This document shows, in pieces, positions 18,726 through 28,505 of a DNA stretch of 64,000 nucleotides. Position 1 is the stretch's first letter. Every line of letters begins with the position of its first letter. The notes below the pieces were generated by a model. That model searched no databases. It was not told where the DNA came from and saw only the letters and a list, made by a program, of their open reading frames with translations. A program made the position numbers and the translations under genes. The stretch covers positions 1-64,000 of the forward strand of contig JAFZBE010000063.1 in NCBI GenBank assembly GCA_017561935.1, given 5' to 3'. The DNA is from Bacteroidales bacterium. GTDB taxonomy: Bacteria; Bacteroidota; Bacteroidia; Bacteroidales; UBA3663.

Positions 18726-21700
18726 ATGAGAAAAGGTTTATTATTTGCTCTTCTGATGGCATCTGGTATGCTGTCATTTGGTCAGAGTGACATCAGTAAC
18801 AAGTTGTCAATCTCGACGCAGATGTTCATTGATGAGCGCGATGGTGCGCTCGAGTTGAAACGTAATGTTGACGCTGAGAAGCGTCTCGGCCTGGAGTTCG
18901 TGGGCAAGAGGCTCAAGGCAAACAAGAATGACGATCGTATCTATGCCGCTCCCGACACCATCGATGGTCGTGCTTATATCTCTGCCTTTATCCGTATGGA
19001 CAACAATGCCGACGTCAAGATGCTCAACAGCAAGGGCGTCATCATCCAGAGCAGTTTCGACAATGGACTTTATACAGCCCTTATCCCAGTGAGCAGAATT
19101 GAGGAGGTGGCTCGCCTCAGTAACGTGAAGCGTATCAACGTGTCGATGCTGATGCGTCCGTTCACCAACAATGCACGTTCGGCTTCCAATGTCGATGATG
19201 TGCTCACCAAATCGGCCGATGCTGTAGCTCTCGGTCTCAGCCAGAAGTACGATGGTACGGGTGTCGTTCTCGGTGTGATTGATACGGGTATCGACTTTCA
19301 GCATATTGCCTTCAAGGATGCCAATGGTAACAGCCGCATCAAACGCGCATACGTTTATAATGGTTCGAGAGCTTCCGAATACTCTACCATTTCAAGCAGC
19401 AGCCCCACCACCGATGACAGCAGCGAAGACCATGGTACACATACCAGCTCTACTGCTGGTGGTTCCAGTGTCATCATCAGTGGCAATAATGTGACGGTTA
19501 CCAACGACCATGCCAACGCTACCTATGGCGGAATGGCCCCTGGCGCCGACCTTTACCTTGCTGGCATCAATGGCCTGTCGAGTACCTACATGGCCAATGC
19601 GTTCCAGAAGATCTGTAACTATGCCGATGGCGTAGGCAAACCCGTTGTGATCAGCAACAGCTGGGGTTCGCAGTATGGCCCTCATGATGGCACAGGCGAC
19701 TTTGCCGACATCACCGCACAGTATTTCGGCTCAAACCATCCCAACCACATCTGTCTCTTCGCAGCATCCAACGATGCAGGCAAGTCGAAGGACGGTGAGG
19801 GTGGCGGCTACCACGTGTCGGGAACGGCATCGAGCTCCAGTCCCCTCGGTTCTATCCTGCGTGCAGCTTCTTACTCCAACACCGATGCCGGTTACTATTA
19901 TTATGGTATCATCGCCAACGCCTGGTCGCGCTCCTCGCTGGGTAGCGGCAGCCTCGCTTGTAAGATCTTTGTTCTTGATTCCAGCACAGGTGCCGTCAAG
20001 ACTTCGGTGACGGTGACTCCATCCACCAGCGGAAGCACTGTGAGCGGTCTGTCGAGCTATTTCAGCGGCACGCTCTATGCCTACAAGGACTATGTCAGCT
20101 CCAACAAGAGCCAGATTATGCTCTACACCTCTGGTCTCACGTCTAGAAGCTATACGACAACTACCAAGAACGGTAGCACTTACTACAAGAGCAAATATAC
20201 TCTTGCCGTGCAGTTCTATCCCACCAGTGGCAGCTGCACCATCGACGCATGGGGCGGTAGCTATGGTTACTTCACCAACTACCTCTCGACCAGTGGCTAC
20301 ACTTGGACCAACGGTTCTGACAACTCGTCGGTAAGTGACGAGGCTACCGATCCCAATGTCATTGCCATCGGCGCATACGTCACCAAGAACAGTGTAACCG
20401 ACTACAACGGCTCTACTCACAGCCTGAGTTCGACCTATACTTTGGGTGACATCGCCTACTTCTCGAGCTATCAGGAGTCGGGACAAGGTCCAACGGGTAA
20501 CATGGTTCCTTGGATTTCTGCACCAGGAGCCACGATCGCTTCTGCCGTCAATCACTATCACACCAGCGATAGCTACATCGACAATAGTTATGCCGACTAT
20601 GGCATGTATCGTGTCAATTCCAATACCACAAATCCTTATGGCACGATGGAGGGCACGTCGATGGCAACACCAGCCGCTGCCGGTATCGTAGCCCTATGGC
20701 TCCAGGCTGCCACGGAGGCAGGCAAGACGCTTACCAATGCCGATGTCAAGACAATCATGCAGCAGACGGCCATCACCGACAGCTACACACGTGGCACCAA
20801 CGGCTCTCACTTCGGTCATGGTAAGATTGATGCCCTCGCAGGCATTCAGCAGATTCTCGGCTCGACACCAGGACAAGTGGTTACTACGCCAGTCATTACG
20901 GCCAGTGCTTCCAGCCTCTCGTTTAGCGCCAATGCGGGTGAGACACAAACCAAGTCGGTTACCATCAGCGGTTCGGACCTCACGGGTGACATCACCGTAG
21001 CCGTCAGCGGCTCGGCATTCTCGGTCAACACTACCAGCATCTCTGCCACCCAGGCAGCAGCAGGTAAGGCTGTCAATGTGACCTTCACCGCACCCGCCAC
21101 TGCAGGTTCATACTCGGGTGCCCTTACCCTCACAAGCGCATCGGCAGCAGCTGTCACCATCGCCCTCGCAGGTACATCGGTTGCACAGCAGCAGCCCGAT
21201 CCTGATCCGGAACCTACCACGACCAAGGAGGTTTATAAGCTTGTGAGCAGCGTTACTTCAGGCAAACAGTACATGATCGTCAACAGCAATGATGTGGGTG
21301 CGGCAAATGCTATTGCCACCAATGCAAGCCACACTGTCACCAACAGTTCTATCAGCATCAAGAGTGGTGACGACGGCAATGGCAACACCATCAAGTACAT
21401 CGAAGAACCCAGCTCGTACGCTCTTTGGACTTGTGGCACGAGCAGTTCGAGCAAGACGTTCAAGAATGGTAGTTATTATCTCTATCACAAGAACAACAAG
21501 CTCTCGATGAATACTTCGACCAGCTATGCCAAGTGGACCGTTGGTTCGAGTGCAACTTCACTCTACTATTCGAGCGGCGGCAACAAGTATCTTGCTTACA
21601 GCAGTAGTTGGACCATCACGTCGACCTCTTCGAAGGTTTATTTCTATGAGAAGACTACCATCACGGTGCCTGGTGAAGGCGGGGGCGATGATCCCGTCGT

Positions 21701-22796
21701 TCCAGATCCTGCACTCAGTGTTTCGAAGTCTTCGCTCAGTTTCAGCACCGAAGAAGGCACACCTGTCAGCCAAACCTTCACCCTCACGGGTGCAAACCTC
21801 ACACAGAACGTCAGCGTTAGCCTCACCGGAGGCAACGGCGCATTTACTGTAAGTCCTTCGACTATTTCGGCCAGCGCTGCTCAGGCAGGTGCTACCATCA
21901 CTGTAACCTTCAATCCTGCATCCGCTGGTAACTACAACGGCAGCGTTACCTTCACCAGCGGCAGTGCTTCGGCTAGTGTTACCCTTTCGGGCAGTGCAAC
22001 AGCAGCCCCCGAACCCGAGCCGGAACCAGCAGGCGGCACAGCTTCTGATTCTTATCTCAACCTCCATAAGTACAGCACCATCAGCGATGCAGGCTACAGC
22101 GGTGTGAATGCACTCTATGCCTACACTGAGAAGTCCGACGGTTCGGCATGGATCACTGTTCCAGCTTATGGCGCCTACAGTTCGAGCAGTTACCAGGGCT
22201 GGATCTCTTACAGCAGCAACAGCACAGTACGCACCACCTGGAGCAGCTATGATGTCTTCAAGGGCTATTCGAACTGGTTCTCTAAGAGCTCGTCATCGCG
22301 TGCCATTACTTCAAGCTCCAGTGGCACGGCTACCCAGAACTACTTCGTAAGCAACCTCACAGCTGTGAAGGTCTATGGTTACAACCCGAGCTCGTGGTTT
22401 AGCAGTCCTTCTACCACCATCAACGTCTATGAGTGTACGGTATCTTCCAACGGCTCTGTATCGGCATCGTCATCAGCTGTGGCTACTGGTTCGTACAGCA
22501 CAGCGGGCAACAGCTTCGTCATCACACTCGACAACCTCGATGCCAGCAAGGTTTATAAGGTGGTTGTGAGCGTCAAGAAGTCGTACTTCTATGAGATCGC
22601 CTTCCAAACCACGCAGTCGGCAATTGATGGCAACAGTAACTTCAACGATTGGGGTACCTTGGGCATCGGCACCATAAATACTGACGAGGACGAGACTCGC
22701 ATCTTCACCATCCATGGCCAGTATGTAGGAAGTGATATCCAGTCGCTCGAAAAGGGCATGTACATCATCAATGGTAAGAAGGTGATGATCAAATAA
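18726..22796 (+). CDS. large secreted subtilisin-like (S8) serine protease
   Basis: A 1356-residue protein with a signal peptide (MRKGLLFALLMASGMLSFGQ) and a propeptide-like region to about residue 150. The catalytic triad is complete: Asp186 in VIDTGIDF, His236 in DHGTHTSS, Ser645 in GTSMATPAAAG. The unusually long His-Ser spacing holds an inserted beta-rich domain. Downstream are two similar Ig-like beta modules (about 725-815 and 995-1080: LSFSANAGETQTKSVTISG and LSFSTEEGTPVSQTFTLTG), Ser/Gly-rich linkers, and a C-terminal segment (FTIHGQYVGSDIQSLEKGMY) like the type IX secretion or surface-sorting tails of Bacteroidetes. Likely an extracellular or surface protease. Its own promoter and terminator make it monocistronic. 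Confidence 0.9.
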   Translation: MRKGLLFALLMASGMLSFGQSDISNKLSISTQMFIDERDGALELKRNVDAEKRLGLEFVGKRLKANKNDDRIYAAPDTIDGRAYISAFIRMDNNADVKMLNSKGVIIQSSFDNGLYTALIPVSRIEEVARLSNVKRINVSMLMRPFTNNARSASNVDDVLTKSADAVALGLSQKYDGTGVVLGVIDTGIDFQHIAFKDANGNSRIKRAYVYNGSRASEYSTISSSSPTTDDSSEDHGTHTSSTAGGSSVIISGNNVTVTNDHANATYGGMAPGADLYLAGINGLSSTYMANAFQKICNYADGVGKPVVISNSWGSQYGPHDGTGDFADITAQYFGSNHPNHICLFAASNDAGKSKDGEGGGYHVSGTASSSSPLGSILRAASYSNTDAGYYYYGIIANAWSRSSLGSGSLACKIFVLDSSTGAVKTSVTVTPSTSGSTVSGLSSYFSGTLYAYKDYVSSNKSQIMLYTSGLTSRSYTTTTKNGSTYYKSKYTLAVQFYPTSGSCTIDAWGGSYGYFTNYLSTSGYTWTNGSDNSSVSDEATDPNVIAIGAYVTKNSVTDYNGSTHSLSSTYTLGDIAYFSSYQESGQGPTGNMVPWISAPGATIASAVNHYHTSDSYIDNSYADYGMYRVNSNTTNPYGTMEGTSMATPAAAGIVALWLQAATEAGKTLTNADVKTIMQQTAITDSYTRGTNGSHFGHGKIDALAGIQQILGSTPGQVVTTPVITASASSLSFSANAGETQTKSVTISGSDLTGDITVAVSGSAFSVNTTSISATQAAAGKAVNVTFTAPATAGSYSGALTLTSASAAAVTIALAGTSVAQQQPDPDPEPTTTKEVYKLVSSVTSGKQYMIVNSNDVGAANAIATNASHTVTNSSISIKSGDDGNGNTIKYIEEPSSYALWTCGTSSSSKTFKNGSYYLYHKNNKLSMNTSTSYAKWTVGSSATSLYYSSGGNKYLAYSSSWTITSTSSKVYFYEKTTITVPGEGGGDDPVVPDPALSVSKSSLSFSTEEGTPVSQTFTLTGANLTQNVSVSLTGGNGAFTVSPSTISASAAQAGATITVTFNPASAGNYNGSVTFTSGSASASVTLSGSATAAPEPEPEPAGGTASDSYLNLHKYSTISDAGYSGVNALYAYTEKSDGSAWITVPAYGAYSSSSYQGWISYSSNSTVRTTWSSYDVFKGYSNWFSKSSSSRAITSSSSGTATQNYFVSNLTAVKVYGYNPSSWFSSPSTTINVYECTVSSNGSVSASSSAVATGSYSTAGNSFVITLDNLDASKVYKVVVSVKKSYFYEIAFQTTQSAIDGNSNFNDWGTLGIGTINTDEDETRIFTIHGQYVGSDIQSLEKGMYIINGKKVMIK

Positions 22797-22823
22797 TCTA
22801 CAATAGTTCCTGAACAATAATTG

Positions 22824-22876
22824 AATTTAGGGCGTGCCATAGGTCTTTCCCGACTTGGCACGCCCTAAATTTTTTT
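22824..22876. terminator. strong bidirectional terminator
   Basis: Perfect 16-bp arms AATTTAGGGCGTGCCA (22824-22839) and TGGCACGCCCTAAATT (22856-22871) flank a 16-nt loop, and a T run follows on the plus strand. It separates the subtilase from the convergent small gene. Confidence 0.9.
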
Positions 22877-22957
22877 AGAAAAACGGCAAGCATTCTGTCG
22901 GCTGACAAAATGCTTGCTACGATTATTCGATGGTTTTGTAAGGAGGCTACGCAGGAT

Positions 22958-23098
22958 TTATTGCGAGCGACGATTCATTTGCTTTGGAGCAGCCTTGTTG
23001 CCTTTGGTAGATGCAGCACCTGCTTGCTTGCCGCCTTTGCCCTTAGGACCATTCTGAGCTCCTTTGTTCAGGAAGTTCTGCCAGGAATTATCTTTCAT
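22958..23098 (-). CDS. 46-residue small basic protein
   Basis: The minus-strand frame starts at the ATG complementary to 23096-23098 and begins MKDNSWQNFLNKGAQNG. It continues Lys/Gly/Ala-rich and ends KQMNRRSQ. It is strongly basic, has no membrane segment, and is likely disordered except for the aromatic N-terminus. Short basic peptides with an N-terminal WQNFLNKG-like motif are, from memory, common in Bacteroidales genomes. A -7-like TATCTTCG lies about 80 bp upstream (23175-23182). A nucleic-acid or ribosome-associated role is only a guess from charge. A 67-aa frame on the other strand is its shadow. Confidence 0.7.
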   Translation of the reverse strand: MKDNSWQNFLNKGAQNGPKGKGGKQAGAASTKGNKAAPKQMNRRSQ

Positions 23099-23305
23099 AA
23101 CAAATTCAATTAACAATTAATTATTTACAAATAAATATGAATAATTAGTCATTGTTGCTTCATTGGAAGCGCCGCGAAGATAACAATTATTTTTGATTCT
23201 TCCAAGCTTCTTGGGAAAAAAAGCTCAAATAGGCTGGAAAAAGCAGAGTTATTGAGGAGAAATGCAACGTCCCGCTTCCTCAAACCGATTCAGTCATCTA
23301 GTGAC

Positions 23306-24169
23306 TCAAGGCAGGAAGGTACGCAGCCATTGGCCCAGTTCGCTGACGTATTGTGGTTTGTAGAGGAAATTGTCGCGCCAGCACCAGCCGTGACCACCCA
23401 CGGGATAGAGGTGCATAGTGGCTGAGACACCATGGGCTACCAACGCGTTGTAGTATTCGATGCTGTTGCGCACGGGTACCAGGTCATCATCACTGCTTGC
23501 AAGGATGAAAGCGGGCGGTGTGTCGGCTGTGACCTGCAGCTCATTACTGTAGCTTTGGACGAGTTGGGCCGGTGGGTTGTCACCCAACAGGAAATGGCTC
23601 GACCAGAAGTGAGTATAGGCGGGATCAAGCGTGATGACGGGGTAGAAGAGGATCTGGAAGTCGGGACGGTCGGCGGGCTTACGATAATGGGTGGCTGCGG
23701 TGGAGGCGAGGTGTCCGCCTGCCGAGCAACCTTGTACGCCGAGCTTATGGATGTTCCACTCGTCGCTGTGTTCACGCATGATGCGCATGGCCTGCTGCAC
23801 GTCTTCGAGGGGCACCTGGGGATGGGCGTTGGGCAATCGGTATTTCAGCACGGCATAGACGATGCCCTGCTCTTTGTACCAGGCTGCGGGCAGGTGTCCT
23901 TCGTGCCCGTACCATACGCCACTGTAACCGCCACCTGGTATGGCGAGTACAGCAAGCCCGCATGGATGCTCTGGCAGATAGACTGAGATATCAGGGTCGC
24001 TGGGGTGCTCGTAGTGGGTGCCGTAGTCTTTTTCAGGTTCTGTTTCGCCGTTGTCAGTGGGTGCGCCATTGGGCCATAGTTTGATCACGAGGTCGGGATG
24101 CCACGTCTGGCCTTGGAGACCAAATGCCATGCTTATCGCTATGGCAAGAGTTGAGAAAAGGTGTTTCAT
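23306..24169 (-). CDS. secreted alpha/beta hydrolase, acetylxylan-esterase-like
   Basis: About 287 residues with a signal peptide (MKHLFSTLAIAISMAFGLQG). Alpha/beta-hydrolase features: oxyanion motif AIPGGGYSGVWYGHEG, nucleophile Ser in GCSAGGHLAS, acid Asp in SSDDDLVP, His in VGGHGWCW. This pattern matches carbohydrate-ester hydrolases of Bacteroidetes that remove acetyl groups from plant glycans. The open frame starts upstream at 24232, but the -7 box at 24201-24208 lies inside that extension, so MKHLF at 24169 is preferred. Confidence 0.85.
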   Translation of the reverse strand: MKHLFSTLAIAISMAFGLQGQTWHPDLVIKLWPNGAPTDNGETEPEKDYGTHYEHPSDPDISVYLPEHPCGLAVLAIPGGGYSGVWYGHEGHLPAAWYKEQGIVYAVLKYRLPNAHPQVPLEDVQQAMRIMREHSDEWNIHKLGVQGCSAGGHLASTAATHYRKPADRPDFQILFYPVITLDPAYTHFWSSHFLLGDNPPAQLVQSYSNELQVTADTPPAFILASSDDDLVPVRNSIEYYNALVAHGVSATMHLYPVGGHGWCWRDNFLYKPQYVSELGQWLRTFLP

Positions 24170-24200
24170 CTTTTTGTAGTAATAGGTAATGTTGACGGCA

Positions 24201-24208
24201 CAAAGATA
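24201..24208 (-). promoter_or_regulatory. promoter -7 box for the esterase gene
   Basis: TATCTTTG on the minus strand, 31 bp upstream of the chosen start. No good -33 box was seen. Confidence 0.55.
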
Positions 24209-24290
24209 GCAAGAAATATGATTGGATGGCATCCTCTTGTCCTAAAAAAAGCTAAATTAGCCCAATAATCGTTTCTCTATCGTCGATTTT

Positions 24291-24322
24291 TTTGTATTTC
24301 ACAGAAAAAGTCTATACCTTTG
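24291..24322 (+). promoter_or_regulatory. Bacteroidetes-type promoter for the beta-helix protein
   Basis: TTTG at 24291-24294, a 20-bp spacer, and TACCTTTG at 24315-24322. The leader is about 20 nt. Confidence 0.75.
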
Positions 24323-24346
24323 CCCAGTTTTTAAGAAGAGAACTAC

Positions 24347-26650
24347 ATGACACCAGCACTTCATCACCTCATAATTCTTGCAGTTGCTTTATTTGGAGCA
24401 AGTGGCTTGGCTCAAACGAGGCAGTCCGCCGCAAAGGATCCAGATCCGCGTAAGGCTGCGGTCTATACCCCCTTAGTTCCGAAGGAGGAACGCGGCATCT
24501 ATGGCAATTGGACAACAGCATCGCGTTCGGACACCATCCGCTATACGCAGGCATACATTTACGAAACTGTGGCCGATCTGGCTGCTAGTACCAATTTGAA
24601 GAAAGGTGACGTGGCCATCACCAAAGGCTTCTACGAGGCGGGCGATGGTGGAGGCAGCACCTACAGTATCAAGGGACGTCTTGATGCTTCGCTGCTCGTT
24701 TATGATGATCAACACAACGTGGAGGGTTATGCCTATGACCTGACGTGGCGTGGACAGGTGGGTAACCATCAGACGGCTTATCTCGACACCGCTACGCTAA
24801 TTCGTCTGGCCAATACCGAAGCCGAACTATACGCCGACCTCGTGGTTCCTGCCAACGGTGAGATAAGTTTCCTGCAATTGGGTGCACGACGCAAGACGGC
24901 CGATGCTCACCCCGATAATATGCCTTTTATGGTGAAATGGATGGCGTTTCTCGACCGACATGCCACGACCTACGACTTGATGCTACCTTTTGGAGCCTAT
25001 GCCTTCTCACCTACATTAATTGTGCGTAAGGGTACCGCGTTTTCGGCCTTGGGCATTAGCATACGCGGCACGAAGATGCAGATGAATGCCTCGGGTGCTC
25101 GCATCCTCCCTTACCGTAAGTCGCAACCCTATCTGTTCCGATTGGGTTGGCTCGAAAAGGACAAGGTTGTCTTCATGCGTGGCTGTAAGGTGTGCGATCT
25201 TGGCTTCACAACAGGTACCGAGTCGATGGTCGATATGGGGTTTGTCCCCAAGTATGGCGAGGAAATCACCCACCGTACCTATCGTTATGTCACCAAGGCT
25301 GCCTTATGGCTCGACTGCTGTCCATACGGCCAGTTCGACGGGCTCTATTTCCAGCACGTCAAGGGTACGTGTGTCCTCCTACGTCGATGTTATGAGAGTC
25401 ATTTCGGCTATACCAATGTGCGGAATTGCGGAAGGATAGGTGCTACAGGTAAGGCTGCTCCGCTCTTCCTCTTTGACCCTCCTGGACCGAGCGATGTTTC
25501 GGCCTGCTATTTCTATTACTTCAATTTCGAAGCATGTTGTGGAACGTTCTTCTATGGCAAGCCCGGCAAGATGAACTTCACGCATTGCGAGTTTGGAGAC
25601 ATACAGGTGGAAGGATCTTGTCCCAAGCAGAGCGGAACAGAGGTCATCAAGGGTGCTTCATCAAGCATGAAATACGACAGTGACGAAGGCTACTCCCCAC
25701 CCAAAGGTGGAGGACGACTTTACAAGTGGTTTATATTCGGGGGTAGTATTGGCTTCCATGACATCACCGTTCAGTCGGTGTCGGTCTCCAATTTCGGCAA
25801 CGGCCTGAAACGTTATCGCACCTATTGGAGGAATAGCGAGGGCAACATCATCGATATAGATGACAACATCATCACGAGTGGCTATGTGGAGGAGGACGGC
25901 AAGATTTATGCAGTCGATGCCGAAGGCCATAAGATTACAGACTATTACCGCTATTATGCAATCGTCGGAGTGGGTGATGATGGAACTGCGTTACCAAAGA
26001 CAGCCACCGTCATCAATCTCAATTCGGTCTATCTGCAGCGACAAGGAGGCATGAACAAGGCCGTTGGCCCCTGGGTGGTCTATGCCAAAGGTCGTGGAGC
26101 TTACCATAGCATTGCCGTGCAGCAGACCTGGGGACGCGGAGAATACCCCTTCTATCTCGAAGGCGCTCCACCCATCAAATGTGCCAAACATGAACTCAAC
26201 GTGCCGCGTGCCGTAAGCGCTGTCGATCTGATCAAATCGAGCGAAAAAAACAAGACGTGGATCTACACCAAGGAAGGTGCATCCACGCCCTACGGAATGA
26301 CCGTGCATAGAAAGGATTTGACGCAGTCGCTGATCTTTACGGCTAAGCCTGGGGTACGCTATGGCGCGCGTGTCTATGTGCCTCAAAAGATCTATGATGC
26401 CCTCCCCACCGACAGCGAGGGACACAAAGTGTTCACTTGGGCGACCGACAAGTCGGCGCACGTCTATATCGGTACTGATAAACCCGTTTTGAGCGACAAG
26501 TCAAAGTACGTGGTTCCCAAGAGTGGATGGACCTTCATCCAGTTCCCCGACTTCAAACTCGCATCGCCCCAGTCGATCTATTGGAAAGGAAATGCCGCAC
26601 ACGATTCCTTCATGCGCGGCATTTATGTGGATTATATTTATGAGTATTGA
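24347..26650 (+). CDS. secreted right-handed beta-helix protein, tailspike/pectate-lyase-like
   Basis: A 767-residue protein with an N-terminal signal sequence (LIILAVALFGASGLAQ). Residues about 75-105 (TVADLAASTNLKKGDVAIT, then FYEAGDGGGSTY) match the short domain that precedes parallel beta-helix folds in phage tail spikes and related pectate-lyase-superfamily proteins. The long middle part has the recurrent aromatic/Asn ladders of a beta helix. The C-terminal 150 residues look like a separate beta domain. A polysaccharide-binding or lyase role is plausible; catalytic residues cannot be assigned. It has its own promoter. Confidence 0.65.
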   Translation: MTPALHHLIILAVALFGASGLAQTRQSAAKDPDPRKAAVYTPLVPKEERGIYGNWTTASRSDTIRYTQAYIYETVADLAASTNLKKGDVAITKGFYEAGDGGGSTYSIKGRLDASLLVYDDQHNVEGYAYDLTWRGQVGNHQTAYLDTATLIRLANTEAELYADLVVPANGEISFLQLGARRKTADAHPDNMPFMVKWMAFLDRHATTYDLMLPFGAYAFSPTLIVRKGTAFSALGISIRGTKMQMNASGARILPYRKSQPYLFRLGWLEKDKVVFMRGCKVCDLGFTTGTESMVDMGFVPKYGEEITHRTYRYVTKAALWLDCCPYGQFDGLYFQHVKGTCVLLRRCYESHFGYTNVRNCGRIGATGKAAPLFLFDPPGPSDVSACYFYYFNFEACCGTFFYGKPGKMNFTHCEFGDIQVEGSCPKQSGTEVIKGASSSMKYDSDEGYSPPKGGGRLYKWFIFGGSIGFHDITVQSVSVSNFGNGLKRYRTYWRNSEGNIIDIDDNIITSGYVEEDGKIYAVDAEGHKITDYYRYYAIVGVGDDGTALPKTATVINLNSVYLQRQGGMNKAVGPWVVYAKGRGAYHSIAVQQTWGRGEYPFYLEGAPPIKCAKHELNVPRAVSAVDLIKSSEKNKTWIYTKEGASTPYGMTVHRKDLTQSLIFTAKPGVRYGARVYVPQKIYDALPTDSEGHKVFTWATDKSAHVYIGTDKPVLSDKSKYVVPKSGWTFIQFPDFKLASPQSIYWKGNAAHDSFMRGIYVDYIYEY

Positions 26651-26657
26651 GTGTTAA

Positions 26658-26751
26658 GGGGAGACCCTCTCGGTCCCCCTGCTTAGGGGGAGGGCTTGCT
26701 TGTCGGGGCTTGGTTCTTCCCCCTAAGCAGGGGGGATTAGAGGGGGTCTGG
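26658..26751. repeat. dispersed GC-rich palindromic repeat, two facing copies
   Basis: 26658-26708 is the near-exact reverse complement of 1-49 of the window. 26715-26751 is a second, direct-orientation copy of the core (CCCCCTAAGCAGGGGGG, then GAGGGGGTCT). The two copies face each other and could fold into a long hairpin between the convergent genes ending at 26650 and 26759, where they may also act as a terminator. Confidence 0.75.
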
Positions 26752-26758
26752 GTTTTGA

Positions 26759-28465
26759 TCAGAAGCTCCACTGGGCGGTGGCGATGACAGCGCTGAGGTC
26801 ACTGTGGAACATATCGTGCCAGTGGAGACCAAGGGAACGATTCGATCCAAACCGCTTAGTGACCTCGAATCCCCCATAGAAGGGCTTGTCGTCATAGTTG
26901 TTCACCCGATAAGGCATGTCCTTGGAATACCAGATCCATCGTGCACCTATCAGCCATTGATTTGGCAGGGAGAGTTTGGAGGCAATTCGCGCGTCGTGAT
27001 AGGTTGTGCGTTCAGCATCGGAAATTGCAGTATTTTTGATGGAGTAGAGGTTATAGCCTACCGTAAGTGAAAGATTTCCTACCTTGTAGTAGATGGAAGC
27101 ATCGACCTTGTAGTACTTGTCATCTTCGCTGGTGGTGTAATAGCTGCCGTTGGCCTTGGCCGTGAAGTTGCGTTGCGTGTAGCCGTAAGCGACTTTGAAC
27201 TGATTGACTCGCGTCTCCTCAAGATCGGCCTCGCCTCCGATGAATGTGCCGGCGGTGTTGGGCCACAGTTCGATGAATACGTCGAGGGCGCTGGGGTTGG
27301 TGAATTTGCGAAAGTAGGCGAGTTGGAACTGATGGTGTGGGTGTGGGGTAAACACGGTGCTCAGCTGGAACATGTTGCGCGTGGAGTTCTTCGACCATCC
27401 GCCAGAATATCCGTTTTGGTTGTAGTAGTAGAACAACACACGGTCGCCGATGGTAAAGAGCAGAGGACCTCGCTTGTAGTTGAACAGCAGATAGACATCG
27501 TGGTGAAAAATGTGGTATTCGCTCTCTTCATCGAATGCCAGTCCAGTCTCATTGTGTTGATTGATGGCATAGTCCTGGATATTGTAACCCGCTTCAACTC
27601 CGGTCATCATTTTCAGCCCTTTGACGGACGGAATAGGAGTGTTCAGTTCGAGTAGCCAGGCCGGGAGGTCATAGCTGTTGCGGATGATGCGGTGTTCGTT
27701 GTCACGGATGGCGAATTGCTCCAAAGGATTGTTCTCACGGGTATAGGTAAGCATGGTGAGCAGCTCGGTGCCCAGCTGGTTGAAGGTGTGGAACCATCTC
27801 GAACGGATGAGAAACATCTCTTCGCGCAGGTTTTTGCGGAGGTTTTCGGAGGGCGTATTAGTGTTCTTGTAACTCTGGTTGACGTATGAGCGAATTACAT
27901 CGCGATCGGTCAGCCTGTTTGTCATCTCGGCATGCAGGTACTGCTGATCCTTGTAGATGCCCTTGACATCGGTGCGGTTGAACTGGGCGTTGACGAAGAC
28001 ATCGGTGTCGTCGTCGCCGTAGCGGATGTTGGCCGTGCCGCTCAACTGATGGTCGGTGGCATATTGAAGGACGGTATAGCCATGAGCACCATCTTCGGTT
28101 TCGCGCAGGTTGATATCGATGACGCAACCTTCGCCCGTGCGACCTTTTGCGACACCGGAGTTGTCGCAGATTTGTATCTTTTTGATGATACTGGCCTTTA
28201 TTTGCGACATAAGCAGGCGGCTGTCACCCGAGATGGCCACGTTGTCGAGTCGTAGCTGATAGCTGCCCAACAGGTTGTCGTATCCGCCGATGAGCAATTC
28301 GGGATACATCTGGAGGATACCCATCAGTGTCTCGTCACCTTGCAGGTCAAGCCGGTCTGGATAGATGATGGTTCTATCACTGAGCATCTCGATGGCCGGC
28401 TGTTGTGCAGCAAGGTTGAACAGCAAAGGACAGAGGGAACAGATTAGCGTGATAGCTTTTTTCAT
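26759..28465 (-). CDS. TonB-receptor-like outer-membrane barrel protein
   Basis: A 568-residue protein with a signal peptide (MKKAITLICSLCPLLFNLAAQ). The N-terminal 140 residues look like a small plug domain (VAISGDSRLLMSQIKASIIKKIQI, GEGCVIDINLRE). The rest alternates aromatic beta strands and ends AQWSF, an outer-membrane barrel terminus. It lacks the carboxypeptidase-like N-terminal domain and is shorter than SusC-type transporters, so it is more likely an OMP_b-brl_3-type relative. It is the last gene of a minus-strand run with the DUF4153 and alpha-2-macroglobulin genes. Confidence 0.7.
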   Translation of the reverse strand: MKKAITLICSLCPLLFNLAAQQPAIEMLSDRTIIYPDRLDLQGDETLMGILQMYPELLIGGYDNLLGSYQLRLDNVAISGDSRLLMSQIKASIIKKIQICDNSGVAKGRTGEGCVIDINLRETEDGAHGYTVLQYATDHQLSGTANIRYGDDDTDVFVNAQFNRTDVKGIYKDQQYLHAEMTNRLTDRDVIRSYVNQSYKNTNTPSENLRKNLREEMFLIRSRWFHTFNQLGTELLTMLTYTRENNPLEQFAIRDNEHRIIRNSYDLPAWLLELNTPIPSVKGLKMMTGVEAGYNIQDYAINQHNETGLAFDEESEYHIFHHDVYLLFNYKRGPLLFTIGDRVLFYYYNQNGYSGGWSKNSTRNMFQLSTVFTPHPHHQFQLAYFRKFTNPSALDVFIELWPNTAGTFIGGEADLEETRVNQFKVAYGYTQRNFTAKANGSYYTTSEDDKYYKVDASIYYKVGNLSLTVGYNLYSIKNTAISDAERTTYHDARIASKLSLPNQWLIGARWIWYSKDMPYRVNNYDDKPFYGGFEVTKRFGSNRSLGLHWHDMFHSDLSAVIATAQWSF

Positions 28466-28505
28466 GATATGCGTCCATTTGTGTGATTATTCACTCCGCT
28501 TGCCT

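Noticed and set aside
22910..23113. 67-residue plus-strand frame
   Set aside because: It lies over the basic 46-residue minus-strand frame, which has the better composition and start.
23252..23283. Inverted repeat TTGAGGA / TCCTCAA as the esterase terminator
   Set aside because: Only 7-8 bp arms, a long loop, and no T tract on the minus strand.
1..26708. The matching inverted 48-base repeats as ends of a 26-kb transposon
   Set aside because: The enclosed genes are ordinary core genes with no transposase, and an extra core copy exists; a dispersed repeat explains it better.
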